A stretch of 14,029 bases of DNA from Sedimentitalea sp042687825 (GCF_042687825.1 NZ_JBHUQE010000036.1:1-14029); one strand, 5' to 3'. Counted from the first letter of the stretch, positions 1-8,111 are shown. The notes: generated by a model from the letters alone, not told the origin. Numbers and translations: made by a program.

Positions 1-23
1 AGACCTATGAATCCGATTTTCAT
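1..23 (-). CDS. Partial 5' end of a Rossmann-fold NAD(P)-dependent dehydrogenase, HIBADH-like
   Basis: Reading the minus strand from 23, the codons give MKIGFIG followed by CT, the start of a leucine codon. This matches the dinucleotide-binding beta strand and first glycines of the 3-hydroxyisobutyrate / 6-phosphogluconate dehydrogenase family, which typically begins MKIGFIGLGxMG. A GGGGAG Shine-Dalgarno-like stretch lies just upstream of the ATG. Only eight codons are visible, so the family is a guess and pyrroline-5-carboxylate reductase or other Rossmann enzymes remain possible. It is on the same strand as the liv operon, about 340 bp beyond livM. If it is 3-hydroxyisobutyrate dehydrogenase it would act in valine breakdown, which fits the transporter and the dehydrogenase in this window. 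Confidence 0.5.
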
Positions 24-361
24 GCGTCTCCCCTTTTTAACGCTACGTCATCGCCGCTCCTTTGACGATGACAGTCACCCGGAACGTCCGGCGACAGTAC
101 CGGACTTCCTGTGTTTCAGTTTGTTGTGATCACGGCAGCGCGCTCCGGGCGGCGCTGGGCAGCACGGTGTGCGCCCTGCGCGCGGACCGCGGGCGGTCCG
201 GCCGCCTGCGCGGGATGCCTGGCGATCTTGTGGCCATGTGGATGTGTGGCACGGGTTCCCCTTTTGGTGACCGGGCTGCATTCCCGCCGACCCTCGGGGG
301 AATCGCCGGCGATGTCCAGCGAGCCGGTGTCGCAGGCAGGTGCAACGGCGAACGGACCGGG
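24..361. other. Intergenic region without a supportable gene
   Basis: This stretch lies between livM and the truncated dehydrogenase. The open frames across it have no convincing start, ribosome site or family resemblance. It holds GC-rich inverted repeats: an 8-bp perfect arm pair at 183-190 and 193-200 with a 2-base spacer, a 6-bp pair at 86-91 and 100-105, and the 12-bp palindrome ATCGCCGGCGAT at 302-313. None is followed by a T run, so I cannot call a terminator for the liv operon. The promoter of the minus-strand dehydrogenase probably lies here, but I see no clear -35/-10 pair. Confidence 0.5.
183..200. repeat. Perfect 8-bp inverted repeat
   Basis: Arms CGGACCGC (183-190) and GCGGTCCG (193-200) are exact reverse complements separated by GG. 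It lies in the gap downstream of livM. There is no T tract on either side, so its role (weak terminator, protein site or nothing) is open. Confidence 0.45.
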
Positions 362-1669
362 TCAATCGCTTTCCGGAATCAGCCCGCGCGGGCTGAAACG
401 CAGAACCACCAGCAGGATCACCCCCATGGTAAACAGCCGCATATGCGCGGACGAGGCAATCAGATGTGCCTTCAGCGCCGAGCCTTCGGGCATGCCGCTG
501 GTGATCAGCTGGATCAGCCACAGGCCGATCGGCTCGACCTGGACCCAGAGGAACCAGACCAGAAACCCGCCCAACACCGCGCCCATGTTGTTGCCGGACC
601 CGCCGACGATGACCATCACCCAGATCAGAAAGGTAAAGCGCAGCGGCTGATAGGCCGAGGGGGTCATCTGTCCGTCCATGGTGGTGATCATGGCGCCGGC
701 CAGACCGCAGACCGCCGAACCGAGAACGAAGATCTGCAGGTGCCGGCGGGTGACATCCTTGCCCATGGCCCGGGCGGCCACCTCGTTGTCGCGAATGGCG
801 CGCATCATCCGCCCCCAGGGGCTGTTCAGCGCCAACTGCGCCAGGGTGAACAGCACGATCAGCACCACGGTAAACAGGGCGGAATAGCCCAGTTTGACCG
901 CCAGCGACGAGGCAGTGACAGGGTCCAGCCCGAGGCCGGCGGCGCGTTCGACAAAGCCGGTGGATTGCTGCAGGTCGATTTCATAGGGCACCGGGCGGGG
1001 CAGGCCGATGACATTCTTGACCCCGCGCGCCAGCCAGTCCTCGTTCTTGAGAATGGCGATGATGATCTCGGCGATCCCCAGGGTCGCGATGGCCAGATAG
1101 TCTGACCGCAGACCCAGCGCGGACTTGCCGATCAGCCAGGCCGCGCCGGCGGCCAGCAAGGCGCCCACGGGCCAGGCCATCAGCACCGGCAGCCCGAGGC
1201 CGCCGAGATAGCCGGTCGCGGCTGGGTTGACCGCCTCGATGGCCTCGACCGCCGGGTCAAAGACAGCGCGAAACAGCAGAAACCCGATCACCAGAAAGGC
1301 CGTCAGCGCCAATGTGCGCAGCGGCCCCGGGGGCAGCCGCCGATAGAGTTGTGCCGCGCCGGCGATCGTCGCGGCCCCCAGCGCCAGGCCCATCAGGATG
1401 CCGGTGCCGCCGGCGGCCCAGGCCTCGGTCACCGGCGGCGTCGCGGTCAGCACGACCCCCAGCCCGCCCAGGGCGACAAACCCCATGACCCCGACGTTGA
1501 ACAGCCCGGCAAACCCCCATTGCAGGTTCACGCCGATGGACATGATGGCCGAGATCAGCCCCATGTTGATGATCAGGATCGCGGCATTCCAGCTTTGGGT
1601 CAGGCCGGTCAGGGCGATCAGCGCCGCCACCACGGCGAACAGCAGCGAATTCTTGACGGAGCGGGTCAC
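362..1669 (-). CDS. livM: Branched-chain amino acid ABC transporter permease LivM
   Basis: This is the second inner-membrane permease subunit of a HAAT-type (hydrophobic amino acid) ABC importer. The 435-residue product is mostly hydrophobic helices. It carries the typical LivM stretch RSDYLAIATLGIAEIII in the middle and the cytoplasmic coupling-loop region SPWGRMMRAIRDNEVAARAMGKD, where the ATPases dock. It is longer than the shortest family members, with extra hydrophobic segments in the N-terminal half. The start is GTG at 1667-1669, overlapping the livH stop codon (GTGA), with an AGGGGGA Shine-Dalgarno just upstream inside livH. It is the last gene of the livG-livF-livH-livM operon and is probably translationally coupled to livH. 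Substrate is inferred from family only; related HAAT systems carry urea, amides or aromatic amino acids. Confidence 0.93.
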   Translation of the reverse strand: MTRSVKNSLLFAVVAALIALTGLTQSWNAAILIINMGLISAIMSIGVNLQWGFAGLFNVGVMGFVALGGLGVVLTATPPVTEAWAAGGTGILMGLALGAATIAGAAQLYRRLPPGPLRTLALTAFLVIGFLLFRAVFDPAVEAIEAVNPAATGYLGGLGLPVLMAWPVGALLAAGAAWLIGKSALGLRSDYLAIATLGIAEIIIAILKNEDWLARGVKNVIGLPRPVPYEIDLQQSTGFVERAAGLGLDPVTASSLAVKLGYSALFTVVLIVLFTLAQLALNSPWGRMMRAIRDNEVAARAMGKDVTRRHLQIFVLGSAVCGLAGAMITTMDGQMTPSAYQPLRFTFLIWVMVIVGGSGNNMGAVLGGFLVWFLWVQVEPIGLWLIQLITSGMPEGSALKAHLIASSAHMRLFTMGVILLVVLRFSPRGLIPESD

Positions 1670-2676
1670 AACGCTTTCCCCCTGAACAGGCCGGTGGGGC
1701 GGAACAGCAGTACGATCAGCAGGATCACGAAGCTGACGGCAAATTTGTAATCCGTGCTGAGCAGCTGCACCAGCCCGGTGGGTTCCCAGCCCGGCGGCAG
1801 GGCGTGGCTGAGAACCTTTTTCCAGGGATAGGTGATGGCCACCTCGGAAAAGGCGATGAGATATCCCCCGGCAATGGCGCCCAGCGGGTTGCCCAGCCCG
1901 CCGACGATGGCGCTGGCAAAGATCGGCAGCAGCAGCTGGAAATAGGTAAAGGGTTTGAAGCTCTTGTCCAGGCCATACAAGGTGCCGGCCACGGTCGCCA
2001 GGGCGGCAACGATCACCCAGGTTACCAGCACAACGCGCTCGGGGTTGATGCCCGACAACAGTGCCAGATCCTCGTTGTCGGAATAGGCGCGCATCGACTT
2101 GCCGGTGCGGGTGCGGTTCAGGAACCAGAACAGCAGCGCCACGGCGATCACCGCCACCACGATGGTCAGCCCCTGGGTGGTCTTGATCGCCAGACCCTCT
2201 TGCAGACCGGTCATCCGCTTGAATTCGCGGGCCGAAATGATGAACCGCTCGCCATCCAGAAAGTTCTGATCATCGGGACCGATGATGAACCGCACCAGAC
2301 CGTTGGTGATGAACATGACGCCCATCGACACGATCACCAGGATCACCGGCTTGGCCTTTTGCGCCCGGTAAAAGCGATAGACCATGCGGTCGGTGCCCAG
2401 CACCAGCAGGATGCAGCCCAGAATGCCGAAGGGCACCGCCAGCAATGCGGTGGGCAGCGGCCCCAGCGACAGGCCGATGCTCTGGAACAGCCAGGTCACC
2501 AGAACCGTGACCATGGTGCCAAAGGCCATGGTGTCACCATGGGCAAAGTTGGAGAACCGCAGGATGCCATAGATCAGCGTCACCCCCAGCGCCCCCAGCG
2601 CCAGCTGGCTGCCATAGGCGATGGCCGGTATCAGGACATAGTTGGAAAGGGCCACAAAGGCGTTCAGCAGGTCCAT
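1666..2676 (-). CDS. livH: Branched-chain amino acid ABC transporter permease LivH
   Basis: This is the first inner-membrane permease subunit of the HAAT importer, pairing with LivM to form the channel. The 336-residue product is hydrophobic and shows the LivH hallmarks ALGALGVTLIYGILRFSNFA near residues 27-46 (shared with UrtB/LivH proteins) and FASAIVGGLGNPLGAIAGGY in the last third. It is somewhat longer than the usual LivH of about 300 residues because of an inserted loop near residues 130-160 (GPDDQNFLDGERFIISAREF). The ATG at 2674-2676 follows the livF stop codon by two bases. The stop overlaps the GTG start of livM. It is third in the livGFHM operon. Confidence 0.93.
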   Translation of the reverse strand: MDLLNAFVALSNYVLIPAIAYGSQLALGALGVTLIYGILRFSNFAHGDTMAFGTMVTVLVTWLFQSIGLSLGPLPTALLAVPFGILGCILLVLGTDRMVYRFYRAQKAKPVILVIVSMGVMFITNGLVRFIIGPDDQNFLDGERFIISAREFKRMTGLQEGLAIKTTQGLTIVVAVIAVALLFWFLNRTRTGKSMRAYSDNEDLALLSGINPERVVLVTWVIVAALATVAGTLYGLDKSFKPFTYFQLLLPIFASAIVGGLGNPLGAIAGGYLIAFSEVAITYPWKKVLSHALPPGWEPTGLVQLLSTDYKFAVSFVILLIVLLFRPTGLFRGKAL

Positions 2677-2678
2677 TG

Positions 2679-3425
2679 TCAGCCCCCCAGAAAAGATTTG
2701 CGGACTTCGGGATCGGCCAGCAATTCCTTGCCGCTGCCGGAATAGGCGTTCGCCCCCTGCACCAGAACATAGCCCCTGTCCGCGATTTCAAGGGCCTGGC
2801 GCGCATTCTGTTCGACCATCAGGATCGGGATGCCGGTGCGGGCCACCTCGATGATGCGGTCAAACAGTTCGTCCATGACGATGGGGCTGACCCCGGCGGT
2901 GGGCTCGTCCAGCATCAGGACCTTGGGCCGGGTCATCAGGGCCCGGCCCACCGCCACCTGCTGGCGCTGGCCGCCGGATAATTCGCCGGCCGCCTGGTTG
3001 CGCTTTTCCTTGAGGATCGGGAACAGGTCATAGACCTGCGCCATGGTGCCGGAAAAATCGTCGGTGCGGATGAAGGCGCCCATTTCGAGATTCTCCTCGA
3101 CCGTCATCGAGGTGAAGATGTTGCTGGTCTGCGGCACGAACCCCATGCCCTGGACCACCCGGTCCTGCGGCGACAGGGCGGTGATGTCGGTGCCGTCCAG
3201 CCGCACATGGCCCTGCCGGACGTTCAGCATGCCAAACAGCGCCTTCATCGCCGTCGACTTGCCGGCGCCGTTGGGGCCGACGATCACCGCGATCTCGCCT
3301 GCGTCCACCGCGATGGTGCAGTCATGCAGGATGTCCGGTCCATTGCCATAGCCCCCGGTCATGTTCTCGCCGATGAGAAACGGCGCATCGGACGCCCCGG
3401 CGGCTTGGTCGGTCGTGCCGCTCAT
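2679..3425 (-). CDS. livF: Branched-chain amino acid ABC transporter ATP-binding protein LivF
   Basis: This is one of the two cytoplasmic ATPases that power the LivHM channel. The product is 248 residues, the normal size for LivF. It has a Walker A GPNGAGKST (50-58), a Q-loop near VPQTSN (98-102), the signature LSGGQRQQ (149-156), Walker B VLMLDEPTAG (169-178) and a VEQN switch region (204-207), with Q replacing the usual histidine partner as in other LivF proteins. The reading frame stays open for 150 codons upstream, but the ATG at 3423-3425 overlaps the livG stop (ATGA) and gives the family length, so I use it. The upstream part of the frame is out-of-frame livG sequence. Second gene of the operon. 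Confidence 0.95.
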   Translation of the reverse strand: MSGTTDQAAGASDAPFLIGENMTGGYGNGPDILHDCTIAVDAGEIAVIVGPNGAGKSTAMKALFGMLNVRQGHVRLDGTDITALSPQDRVVQGMGFVPQTSNIFTSMTVEENLEMGAFIRTDDFSGTMAQVYDLFPILKEKRNQAAGELSGGQRQQVAVGRALMTRPKVLMLDEPTAGVSPIVMDELFDRIIEVARTGIPILMVEQNARQALEIADRGYVLVQGANAYSGSGKELLADPEVRKSFLGG

Positions 3426-4210
3426 GCGTCCGCCCCCAGCTTGTCCTTGTTTTTCAGCCCGGTACCCAGATAGGCCTCGATCACCTGTTCGTTGGCCTTG
3501 ATCTCGTCCAGCGTGCCCTGGGCCAGCACCTTGCCTTCGGCCATGCAGATTACCGGGTCGCAGATCCGGCCGATGAAATCCATGTCGTGCTCGATCACAA
3601 CGAACGTATACCCGCGCTCTTCGTTCAGGCGTTTGATGGCGTCGGCGATGGTGTTCAGCAGCGTCCGGTTCACGCCGGCGCCGACCTCGTCCAGAAATAC
3701 GATCTGCGCATCCACCATCATCGTGCGGCCCAGTTCCAGCAGCTTTTTCTGTCCGCCCGAAACCTGCCCGGCGGGCAGGTCGGCAATATGGCCGATGGTC
3801 AGGAAATCCAGCACTTCGTCGGCGCGGGCCCGCAGAGCGCGTTCCTCGTCGGCAATGCGCTTGCGTCCGAACCAGGTGTTCCACAGCCTTTCGCCGCTCT
3901 GCCCGCCAGGCACCATCATCAGGTTTTCGCGGCAGGTCATCGAGCCGAATTCATGGGCGATCTGAAAGGTGCGCAGCAGGCCCTGGTGGAACAGCACATG
4001 CGGCGGCAGACCGGTGATGTCGCGGCCGGCCATGGTAACCTTGCCCGAGGTGGGGGCGAGGACCCCGGCGATGACATTGAACAGCGTGGTCTTGCCGGCG
4101 CCATTGGGTCCGATCAGCCCGGTGATCGAGCCCGGTTCGATGGTCATGGTCGCACCGTCCACCGCGCGAAAACCGCCAAAGTGCTTGTGAACGTTGTCGA
4201 CGACGATCAT
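3422..4210 (-). CDS. livG: Branched-chain amino acid ABC transporter ATP-binding protein LivG
   Basis: This is the first gene of the operon and the second ATPase of the importer. The product from ATG 4208-4210 is 262 residues with Walker A GPNGAGKT (34-41), signature VSGGQKK (150-156), Walker B IVFLDE (170-175) and the H-loop histidine at 208 (VIEHDMDF). The C-terminal LivG-specific tail QGTLDEIKANEQVIEAYLG is present. The residue after the Walker B glutamate is V (LDEVGAG) where most ABC ATPases have P. AGGAG lies five bases before this ATG. The frame continues upstream only because of the 155-bp duplication and N at 4258; that extension (to about 4546) repeats the first 36 residues of LivG and is an artefact. 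The four-base ATGA overlap with livF suggests coupling. Confidence 0.94.
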   Translation of the reverse strand: MIVVDNVHKHFGGFRAVDGATMTIEPGSITGLIGPNGAGKTTLFNVIAGVLAPTSGKVTMAGRDITGLPPHVLFHQGLLRTFQIAHEFGSMTCRENLMMVPGGQSGERLWNTWFGRKRIADEERALRARADEVLDFLTIGHIADLPAGQVSGGQKKLLELGRTMMVDAQIVFLDEVGAGVNRTLLNTIADAIKRLNEERGYTFVVIEHDMDFIGRICDPVICMAEGKVLAQGTLDEIKANEQVIEAYLGTGLKNKDKLGADA

Positions 4211-4257
4211 CGGCTCTCCTTTTTCCGAGGGGCGTAGGGCCGGGGCATCCGCCGCCG
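4103..4257. repeat. 155-bp direct repeat, copy 1 (5' part of livG and upstream)
   Basis: This copy spans the first 36 livG codons (up to the Walker A asparagine) plus 47 bp upstream. It is identical to 4259-4413. The two copies are separated by a single N at 4258, giving a period of 156 bp. I take this copy to be the functional one because it is continuous with the rest of livG. Confidence 0.95.
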
Positions 4258-4258
4258 N
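4258..4258. other. Assembly gap (single N) at a contig join
   Basis: The only ambiguous base in the window lies exactly between two identical 155-bp copies. This is what appears when two contigs with overlapping ends are scaffolded without merging the overlap. The true sequence most likely has one copy, so everything to the right would shift left by 156 bp. Confidence 0.9.
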
Positions 4259-4413
4259 ATTGGGTCCGATCAGCCCGGTGATCGAGCCCGGTTCGATGGT
4301 CATGGTCGCACCGTCCACCGCGCGAAAACCGCCAAAGTGCTTGTGAACGTTGTCGACGACGATCATCGGCTCTCCTTTTTCCGAGGGGCGTAGGGCCGGG
4401 GCATCCGCCGCCG
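4259..4413. repeat. 155-bp direct repeat, copy 2 (livG start remnant)
   Basis: This is the second identical copy. It contains a livG ATG at 4366 (minus) with the same AGGAG site, but that frame runs only 36 codons (to the N) before re-entering copy 1 upstream sequence in frame. It should be read as a contig-end duplicate and not as a second gene. The sequence beyond 4413 (GACATAAC...) is the genuine region upstream of livG. Confidence 0.9.
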
Positions 4414-4721
4414 GACATAACAGCCCCGCTTGGCCCTGTATCCGCCCCCGAAAAGATCGCATTTTGCCAGGGCTGTCACGCCCCAATTCGCGTTTTTCGG
4501 ACATCGCAGGACGCGGGGCCTTGCCGGACAACGCCCGCTGGTGCACCGCGCGGCCGCGCTCAACCGCAGCCTTTCACGCGGCGCCGGACAGGGGCCGGGG
4601 ACAAAATCACCGCGCACCGCCGCCGGTTGTGTTAGACAGGCAAAAGGGGCCGTTGCGCGGATTCGGGGCGGACCGCGACCGATGCGCGGCCCCGGAAGGC
4701 AACGGGCGCAGCGGAGACATC
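4414..4721. promoter_or_regulatory. Divergent intergenic region between livG and the amino acid dehydrogenase
   Basis: The two genes are transcribed away from each other, so both promoters must lie in this 308-bp stretch (or partly within the duplicated 47 bp next to it). I see no convincing -35/-10 pair. A -10-like TTAGAC sits near 4632, about 85 bp before the dehydrogenase start, without a good -35 partner. The 12-bp palindrome GCGCGGCCGCGC is at 4548-4559. Control by an Lrp-type regulator would be usual for such genes, but no site can be assigned by eye. Confidence 0.4.
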
Positions 4722-5777
4722 ATGACAGACCTTTTTTCTCACCCGTCTTTTGACAATCACGAACAGGTGCTTTTCGTCTCGGACGCTGCCTGCGGGCTGA
4801 CCGGCATCATCGGCGTACACAGCACGGTGCTGGGGCCGGCGGCGGGCGGGTGCCGAATGTACCCCTATGCCTCGACCCAGGACGCGCTGACCGATGTGCT
4901 GCGCCTGTCGCGCGGCATGACCATGAAGAACGCCGCCGCCGGTCTGCCGCTGGGCGGCGGAAAATGCGTCATTATCGGCGATCCCGCCGCGCCGGAAAAA
5001 GAGGCGCGGCTGCGCGCGATGGCGCGGCATGTGGCGCGGCTGGGCGGCAGCTATTGGACGGCGATCGACATCGGGGTCAGTTCGCAGGACGCCGATATCA
5101 TGGCCGAGGAATGCGATTACATCTTTACCCGCGCCAATCAGTTCGAACCGGATTTCCAGCCCGCGCGTTATACTGCCATTGGCGGGTTTCACGGCGTGCG
5201 CGCCGTGGCGACGCATCTGCGCGGCAGCGACGACCTGAAAGGGCTGCGCGTCGCGGTTCAGGGGGTCGGCCAGACCGGCGCCGATCTGATTCGGCAGATG
5301 TCCGAACAGGGGGCCGAGATCGTCGCGACCGACGTGAACGCGGCGGCGCTGGAGCGGATGGTGGACGAATACGGTGTCACCGCCGTCGCGCCGGATCAGA
5401 TCTATGACCAGCAGGTCGATATCTTTGCGCCCTGTGCAATGGGTGCGATTCTGAACGACGACACCATCGCGCGGCTGAAATGCCGGGGTATCGCCGGCCT
5501 CGCCAACAACCAGCTGGCGCGGCCGGAAAACGGTCGCCAGCTGCTCGCGCGCGGCATCGCCTATGCACCGGACTTTATCGTCAATGCCGGTGGGGTGGTC
5601 GCCGGCGCGATGCCGATCTTTGCGGATTTTGACAAGGAGGTCGCGCTGCAGCGCATCGGCTCGATCTATGACACCACGCTGGAAATCCTGGCCAAGTCGC
5701 GGGATCAGGACATTCCGACCGAAGAGATCGCCGAAGCGATCGCGATGCAGCGCATCAACACCGCGCGCGCGGGCTGA
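4722..5777 (+). CDS. Leucine/valine dehydrogenase family (Glu/Leu/Phe/Val dehydrogenase)
   Basis: The enzyme oxidatively deaminates a branched-chain or aromatic L-amino acid to its 2-oxo acid with NAD+. The 351-residue product has the size of leucine dehydrogenase (about 350-365). Visible landmarks are the glycine-rich substrate loop LGGGK with catalytic-type Lys81, a second lysine at 69 (MTMKNAAAGLPLGGGK), Asp116 in TAIDIGVS (equivalent to the catalytic Asp of leucine dehydrogenase), the NAD-binding motif GVGQTG (181-186) with Asp204 at the end of the second strand, and ANNQLA (261-266). The ATG at 4722 follows GGAG by five bases; an upstream extension of the frame lacks homology. It is divergent from livG, which suggests use of imported amino acids. 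Leucine, valine and phenylalanine specificity cannot be told apart here. Confidence 0.88.
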   Translation: MTDLFSHPSFDNHEQVLFVSDAACGLTGIIGVHSTVLGPAAGGCRMYPYASTQDALTDVLRLSRGMTMKNAAAGLPLGGGKCVIIGDPAAPEKEARLRAMARHVARLGGSYWTAIDIGVSSQDADIMAEECDYIFTRANQFEPDFQPARYTAIGGFHGVRAVATHLRGSDDLKGLRVAVQGVGQTGADLIRQMSEQGAEIVATDVNAAALERMVDEYGVTAVAPDQIYDQQVDIFAPCAMGAILNDDTIARLKCRGIAGLANNQLARPENGRQLLARGIAYAPDFIVNAGGVVAGAMPIFADFDKEVALQRIGSIYDTTLEILAKSRDQDIPTEEIAEAIAMQRINTARAG

Positions 5778-5864
5778 GCGGAACCGGCCCGGCGCGGAAA
5801 ACCGTTGACGGGGTGCCGTGTTGTGATGCACCTACAGGGTTTCTTGTCCGCAAAGGATGCTCTG

Positions 5865-7064
5865 ATGATTGCGACCGTTCTGCCCACCTATAACCGCGCC
5901 CCGCTGACCTTTGTCAAAGGTCAGGGCAGCTGGCTGACCGAGGCGGACGGGCGACGTTTCCTGGACATGGGCGCGGGCATTGCGGTGAATGCGCTGGGCC
6001 ATGCGCATCCGGCACTGGTGTCGGCGCTGACCGAACAGGCGCAGGCACTGTGGCATGTTTCCAACCTGTACAACATCCCGCAGCAGCAGGCGCTGGCCGA
6101 CCGACTGGTGGCGGCGACCTTTGCCGACACGGTGTTCTTTACCAATTCGGGCACAGAATCCTGCGAGTTGGCGGTCAAGATGGCGCGCAAGTACTGGCAC
6201 GACAAGGGCCAGCCCCAGCGCAGCGATATCCTGACCTTCGAGGGCGCGTTTCACGGTCGCTCGTCGGCGGGCATCGCCGCAGCCGGCTCTGAAAAGATGA
6301 CCAAGGGGTTTGCGCCGCTGCTGCCGGGATTCGTGCACCTGCCCTGGGGCGATCACGACGCGCTGCGGGCGGCCATTGCCGGCGACACGGTCGGCGCGGT
6401 TCTGATCGAGCCGGTACAGGGAGAGGGCGGCATTCGCCCGCTGCCGGATCAGTGCCTGAGGGGGCTGCGCGACCTCTGCGACACCCATGGCGTGCTGCTG
6501 ATCCTGGACGAGGTGCAATGCGGCATGGGCCGGACCGGCAAGCTGTTCGCCCATGAATGGGCGGGGATCGCGCCCGACATCATGATGGTGGCCAAGGGGA
6601 TCGGCGGCGGCTTTCCCCTGGGCGCGGTGCTGGCCACCGAAACCGCCGCCGCCGGCATGACCGCGGGCACCCATGGCTCGACCTATGGCGGCAACCCGCT
6701 GGCCTGCGCCGTTGGCTGCGCGGTGATGGACGTGGTGGCCGATCCGGATTTTCTGGCCGACGTGAACCGCCGCGCCGGCCGTCTGCGCCAGGGGCTCGAA
6801 GCGCTGGTGGCGACGCATTCCGCCGTTTTTGAGGACGTGCGCGGCGCCGGGCTGATGCTGGGGCTGAAATGCCGGGCATCGAACATGGACCTCGTCCAGG
6901 CGGGCTATGACGCCGAACTGATCACGGTTCCCGCCGCGGATAATGTGGTGCGTCTGTTGCCGCCCCTGACCCTGACAGAATCCGAGATCGACGCGGCGTT
7001 GGACCGTCTGGACCGGTCCGCGATAGCGGTCGCAGACAGCACCGCCGCCGCCTCTTCCGTCTGA
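5865..7064 (+). CDS. argD: Acetylornithine aminotransferase (class III, PLP-dependent)
   Basis: The enzyme transfers an amino group from glutamate to N-acetylglutamate semialdehyde in arginine synthesis, and often also serves succinyldiaminopimelate in lysine synthesis. The 399-residue product shows the class III features: GAGIAVNALGHAHPAL (36-51), the phosphate-binding SGTES (95-99), GAFHGRS (127-133), LDEVQCGMGRTG with the cofactor aspartate 215, and the Schiff-base lysine 244 in MVAKGIGGGFPLGA. The ATG at 5865 has AAGGA about eight bases upstream; an in-frame ATG at 5826 and a start at 5805 lack a good ribosome site and family sequence. argF follows 58 bp downstream on the same strand, which supports the ArgD name over ornithine or GABA aminotransferase. 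Confidence 0.9.
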   Translation: MIATVLPTYNRAPLTFVKGQGSWLTEADGRRFLDMGAGIAVNALGHAHPALVSALTEQAQALWHVSNLYNIPQQQALADRLVAATFADTVFFTNSGTESCELAVKMARKYWHDKGQPQRSDILTFEGAFHGRSSAGIAAAGSEKMTKGFAPLLPGFVHLPWGDHDALRAAIAGDTVGAVLIEPVQGEGGIRPLPDQCLRGLRDLCDTHGVLLILDEVQCGMGRTGKLFAHEWAGIAPDIMMVAKGIGGGFPLGAVLATETAAAGMTAGTHGSTYGGNPLACAVGCAVMDVVADPDFLADVNRRAGRLRQGLEALVATHSAVFEDVRGAGLMLGLKCRASNMDLVQAGYDAELITVPAADNVVRLLPPLTLTESEIDAALDRLDRSAIAVADSTAAASSV

Positions 7065-7122
7065 CCTCTGCCGGCACCGGCGGCAGCGCCCCGGTTTCCG
7101 GCCCATGAAAAGTGATTATGCA

Positions 7123-8049
7123 ATGAAACATTTTCTCGACATCCACAAAACCGACCCGGACGACCTGCGCCGGATGATTGACGATGCGGGCCGGATGAAA
7201 CAGGCCCGGCTGGGTCGGCCCCGGGGCGCGCCCGACGACGATCTGCCGCTGGCGGACCGGGTGGTGGCCCTGATTTTCGAGAAACCCTCGACCCGGACGC
7301 GCGTGTCCTTTGACGTGGGCGTGCGTCAGATGGGCGGACAGACCATGGCGCTGTCGGGCAGCGACATGCAGCTGGGTCATGGCGAAACCATCGCCGACAC
7401 CGCCCGCGTGCTGTCGCGCTATGTCGATCTGATCATGATCCGCACCTTTGACGAGACGGTGCTGACCGAAATGGCGGACTATGCCGACGTGCCGGTGATC
7501 AACGGGCTGACCGACCGCACGCATCCCTGCCAGATCATGGCCGATATCATGACCTACGAAGAGCATCGCGGCCCGATCGCCGGAAAAAAGGTGGTCTGGA
7601 CCGGCGACGGCAACAATGTCTGCGCCTCGTTCCTGCATGCGGCCGGACAGTTCGGGTTCGACATGACCTTTACCGGTCCGGCCCAACTGGACCCCGAACG
7701 CGAATTCATCGAACTGGCCCGGTCCAAGGGCAGCCGGATCGAGATCGAACGCAACGCGGAAAAGGCGGTGCAGGGGGCCGATCTGGTGGTCGCCGACACC
7801 TGGGTGTCGATGCATGACGGGCAATCCTCGCGCGAGCGGCGGCACAACATGCTGCGGCCCTATCAGGTCAATGCGCATCTGATGAGCCATGCCAAGCCGG
7901 ACGCGCTGTTCATGCACTGCCTGCCGGCGCATCGTGAGGAAGAGGCGACCTCGGAGATCATGGACGGGCCGAATTCGGTGATCTTTGACGAGGCCGAAAA
8001 CCGCCTGCATGCGCAAAAGGCGATCATGCGCTGGTGCCTGGGTTTGTGA
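7123..8049 (+). CDS. argF: Ornithine carbamoyltransferase
   Basis: The enzyme makes citrulline from ornithine and carbamoyl phosphate in the cytoplasm, normally as a trimer. The 308-residue product has the carbamoyl-phosphate loop STRTR (56-60), HPCQ (134-137), DTWVSM (225-230) near the ornithine site, and the catalytic-cysteine motif HCLPAHREEE (265-274). The loop after DTWVSM reads HDGQ where many bacterial enzymes have GQE/GDE; related alphaproteobacterial proteins have a similar form to my recollection. An alternative ATG lies six codons upstream at 7105; I prefer 7123 because MKHFLDIH matches the usual family N-terminus, though neither start has a strong Shine-Dalgarno. Probably cotranscribed with argD. 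No clear terminator follows. Confidence 0.95.
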   Translation: MKHFLDIHKTDPDDLRRMIDDAGRMKQARLGRPRGAPDDDLPLADRVVALIFEKPSTRTRVSFDVGVRQMGGQTMALSGSDMQLGHGETIADTARVLSRYVDLIMIRTFDETVLTEMADYADVPVINGLTDRTHPCQIMADIMTYEEHRGPIAGKKVVWTGDGNNVCASFLHAAGQFGFDMTFTGPAQLDPEREFIELARSKGSRIEIERNAEKAVQGADLVVADTWVSMHDGQSSRERRHNMLRPYQVNAHLMSHAKPDALFMHCLPAHREEEATSEIMDGPNSVIFDEAENRLHAQKAIMRWCLGL

Positions 8050-8111
8050 CGCGGCAAGTGTAATCGCCGGCCTGTGTGATCAAGTTTACGGTCTCTGACC
8101 TGATTCGCGGC

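Noticed and set aside
62..1105. 347-codon open frame on the plus strand
   Set aside because: It lies antisense to livM, is rich in H, Q, G, R and D as expected for the complement of GC-rich membrane-protein codons, and has no ribosome site or family resemblance.
1804..2745. 313-codon plus-strand open frame
   Set aside because: Antisense to livH with the same H/Q/G/D-rich composition; the minus-strand LivH has clear permease motifs.
4211..4546. N-terminal extension of LivG
   Set aside because: It repeats LivG residues 1-36 through the duplicated 155 bp and the N, and is a contig-join artefact.
4632..5831. 399-codon minus-strand open frame
   Set aside because: Antisense to the Leu/Val dehydrogenase gene, whose active-site motifs are unmistakable.
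5803..5837. TTGACG as a -35 for argD
   Set aside because: No acceptable -10 lies 16-18 bp downstream.
5832..8016. Long minus-strand open frames over argD and argF
   Set aside because: Shadow frames of two enzymes with complete catalytic motifs.
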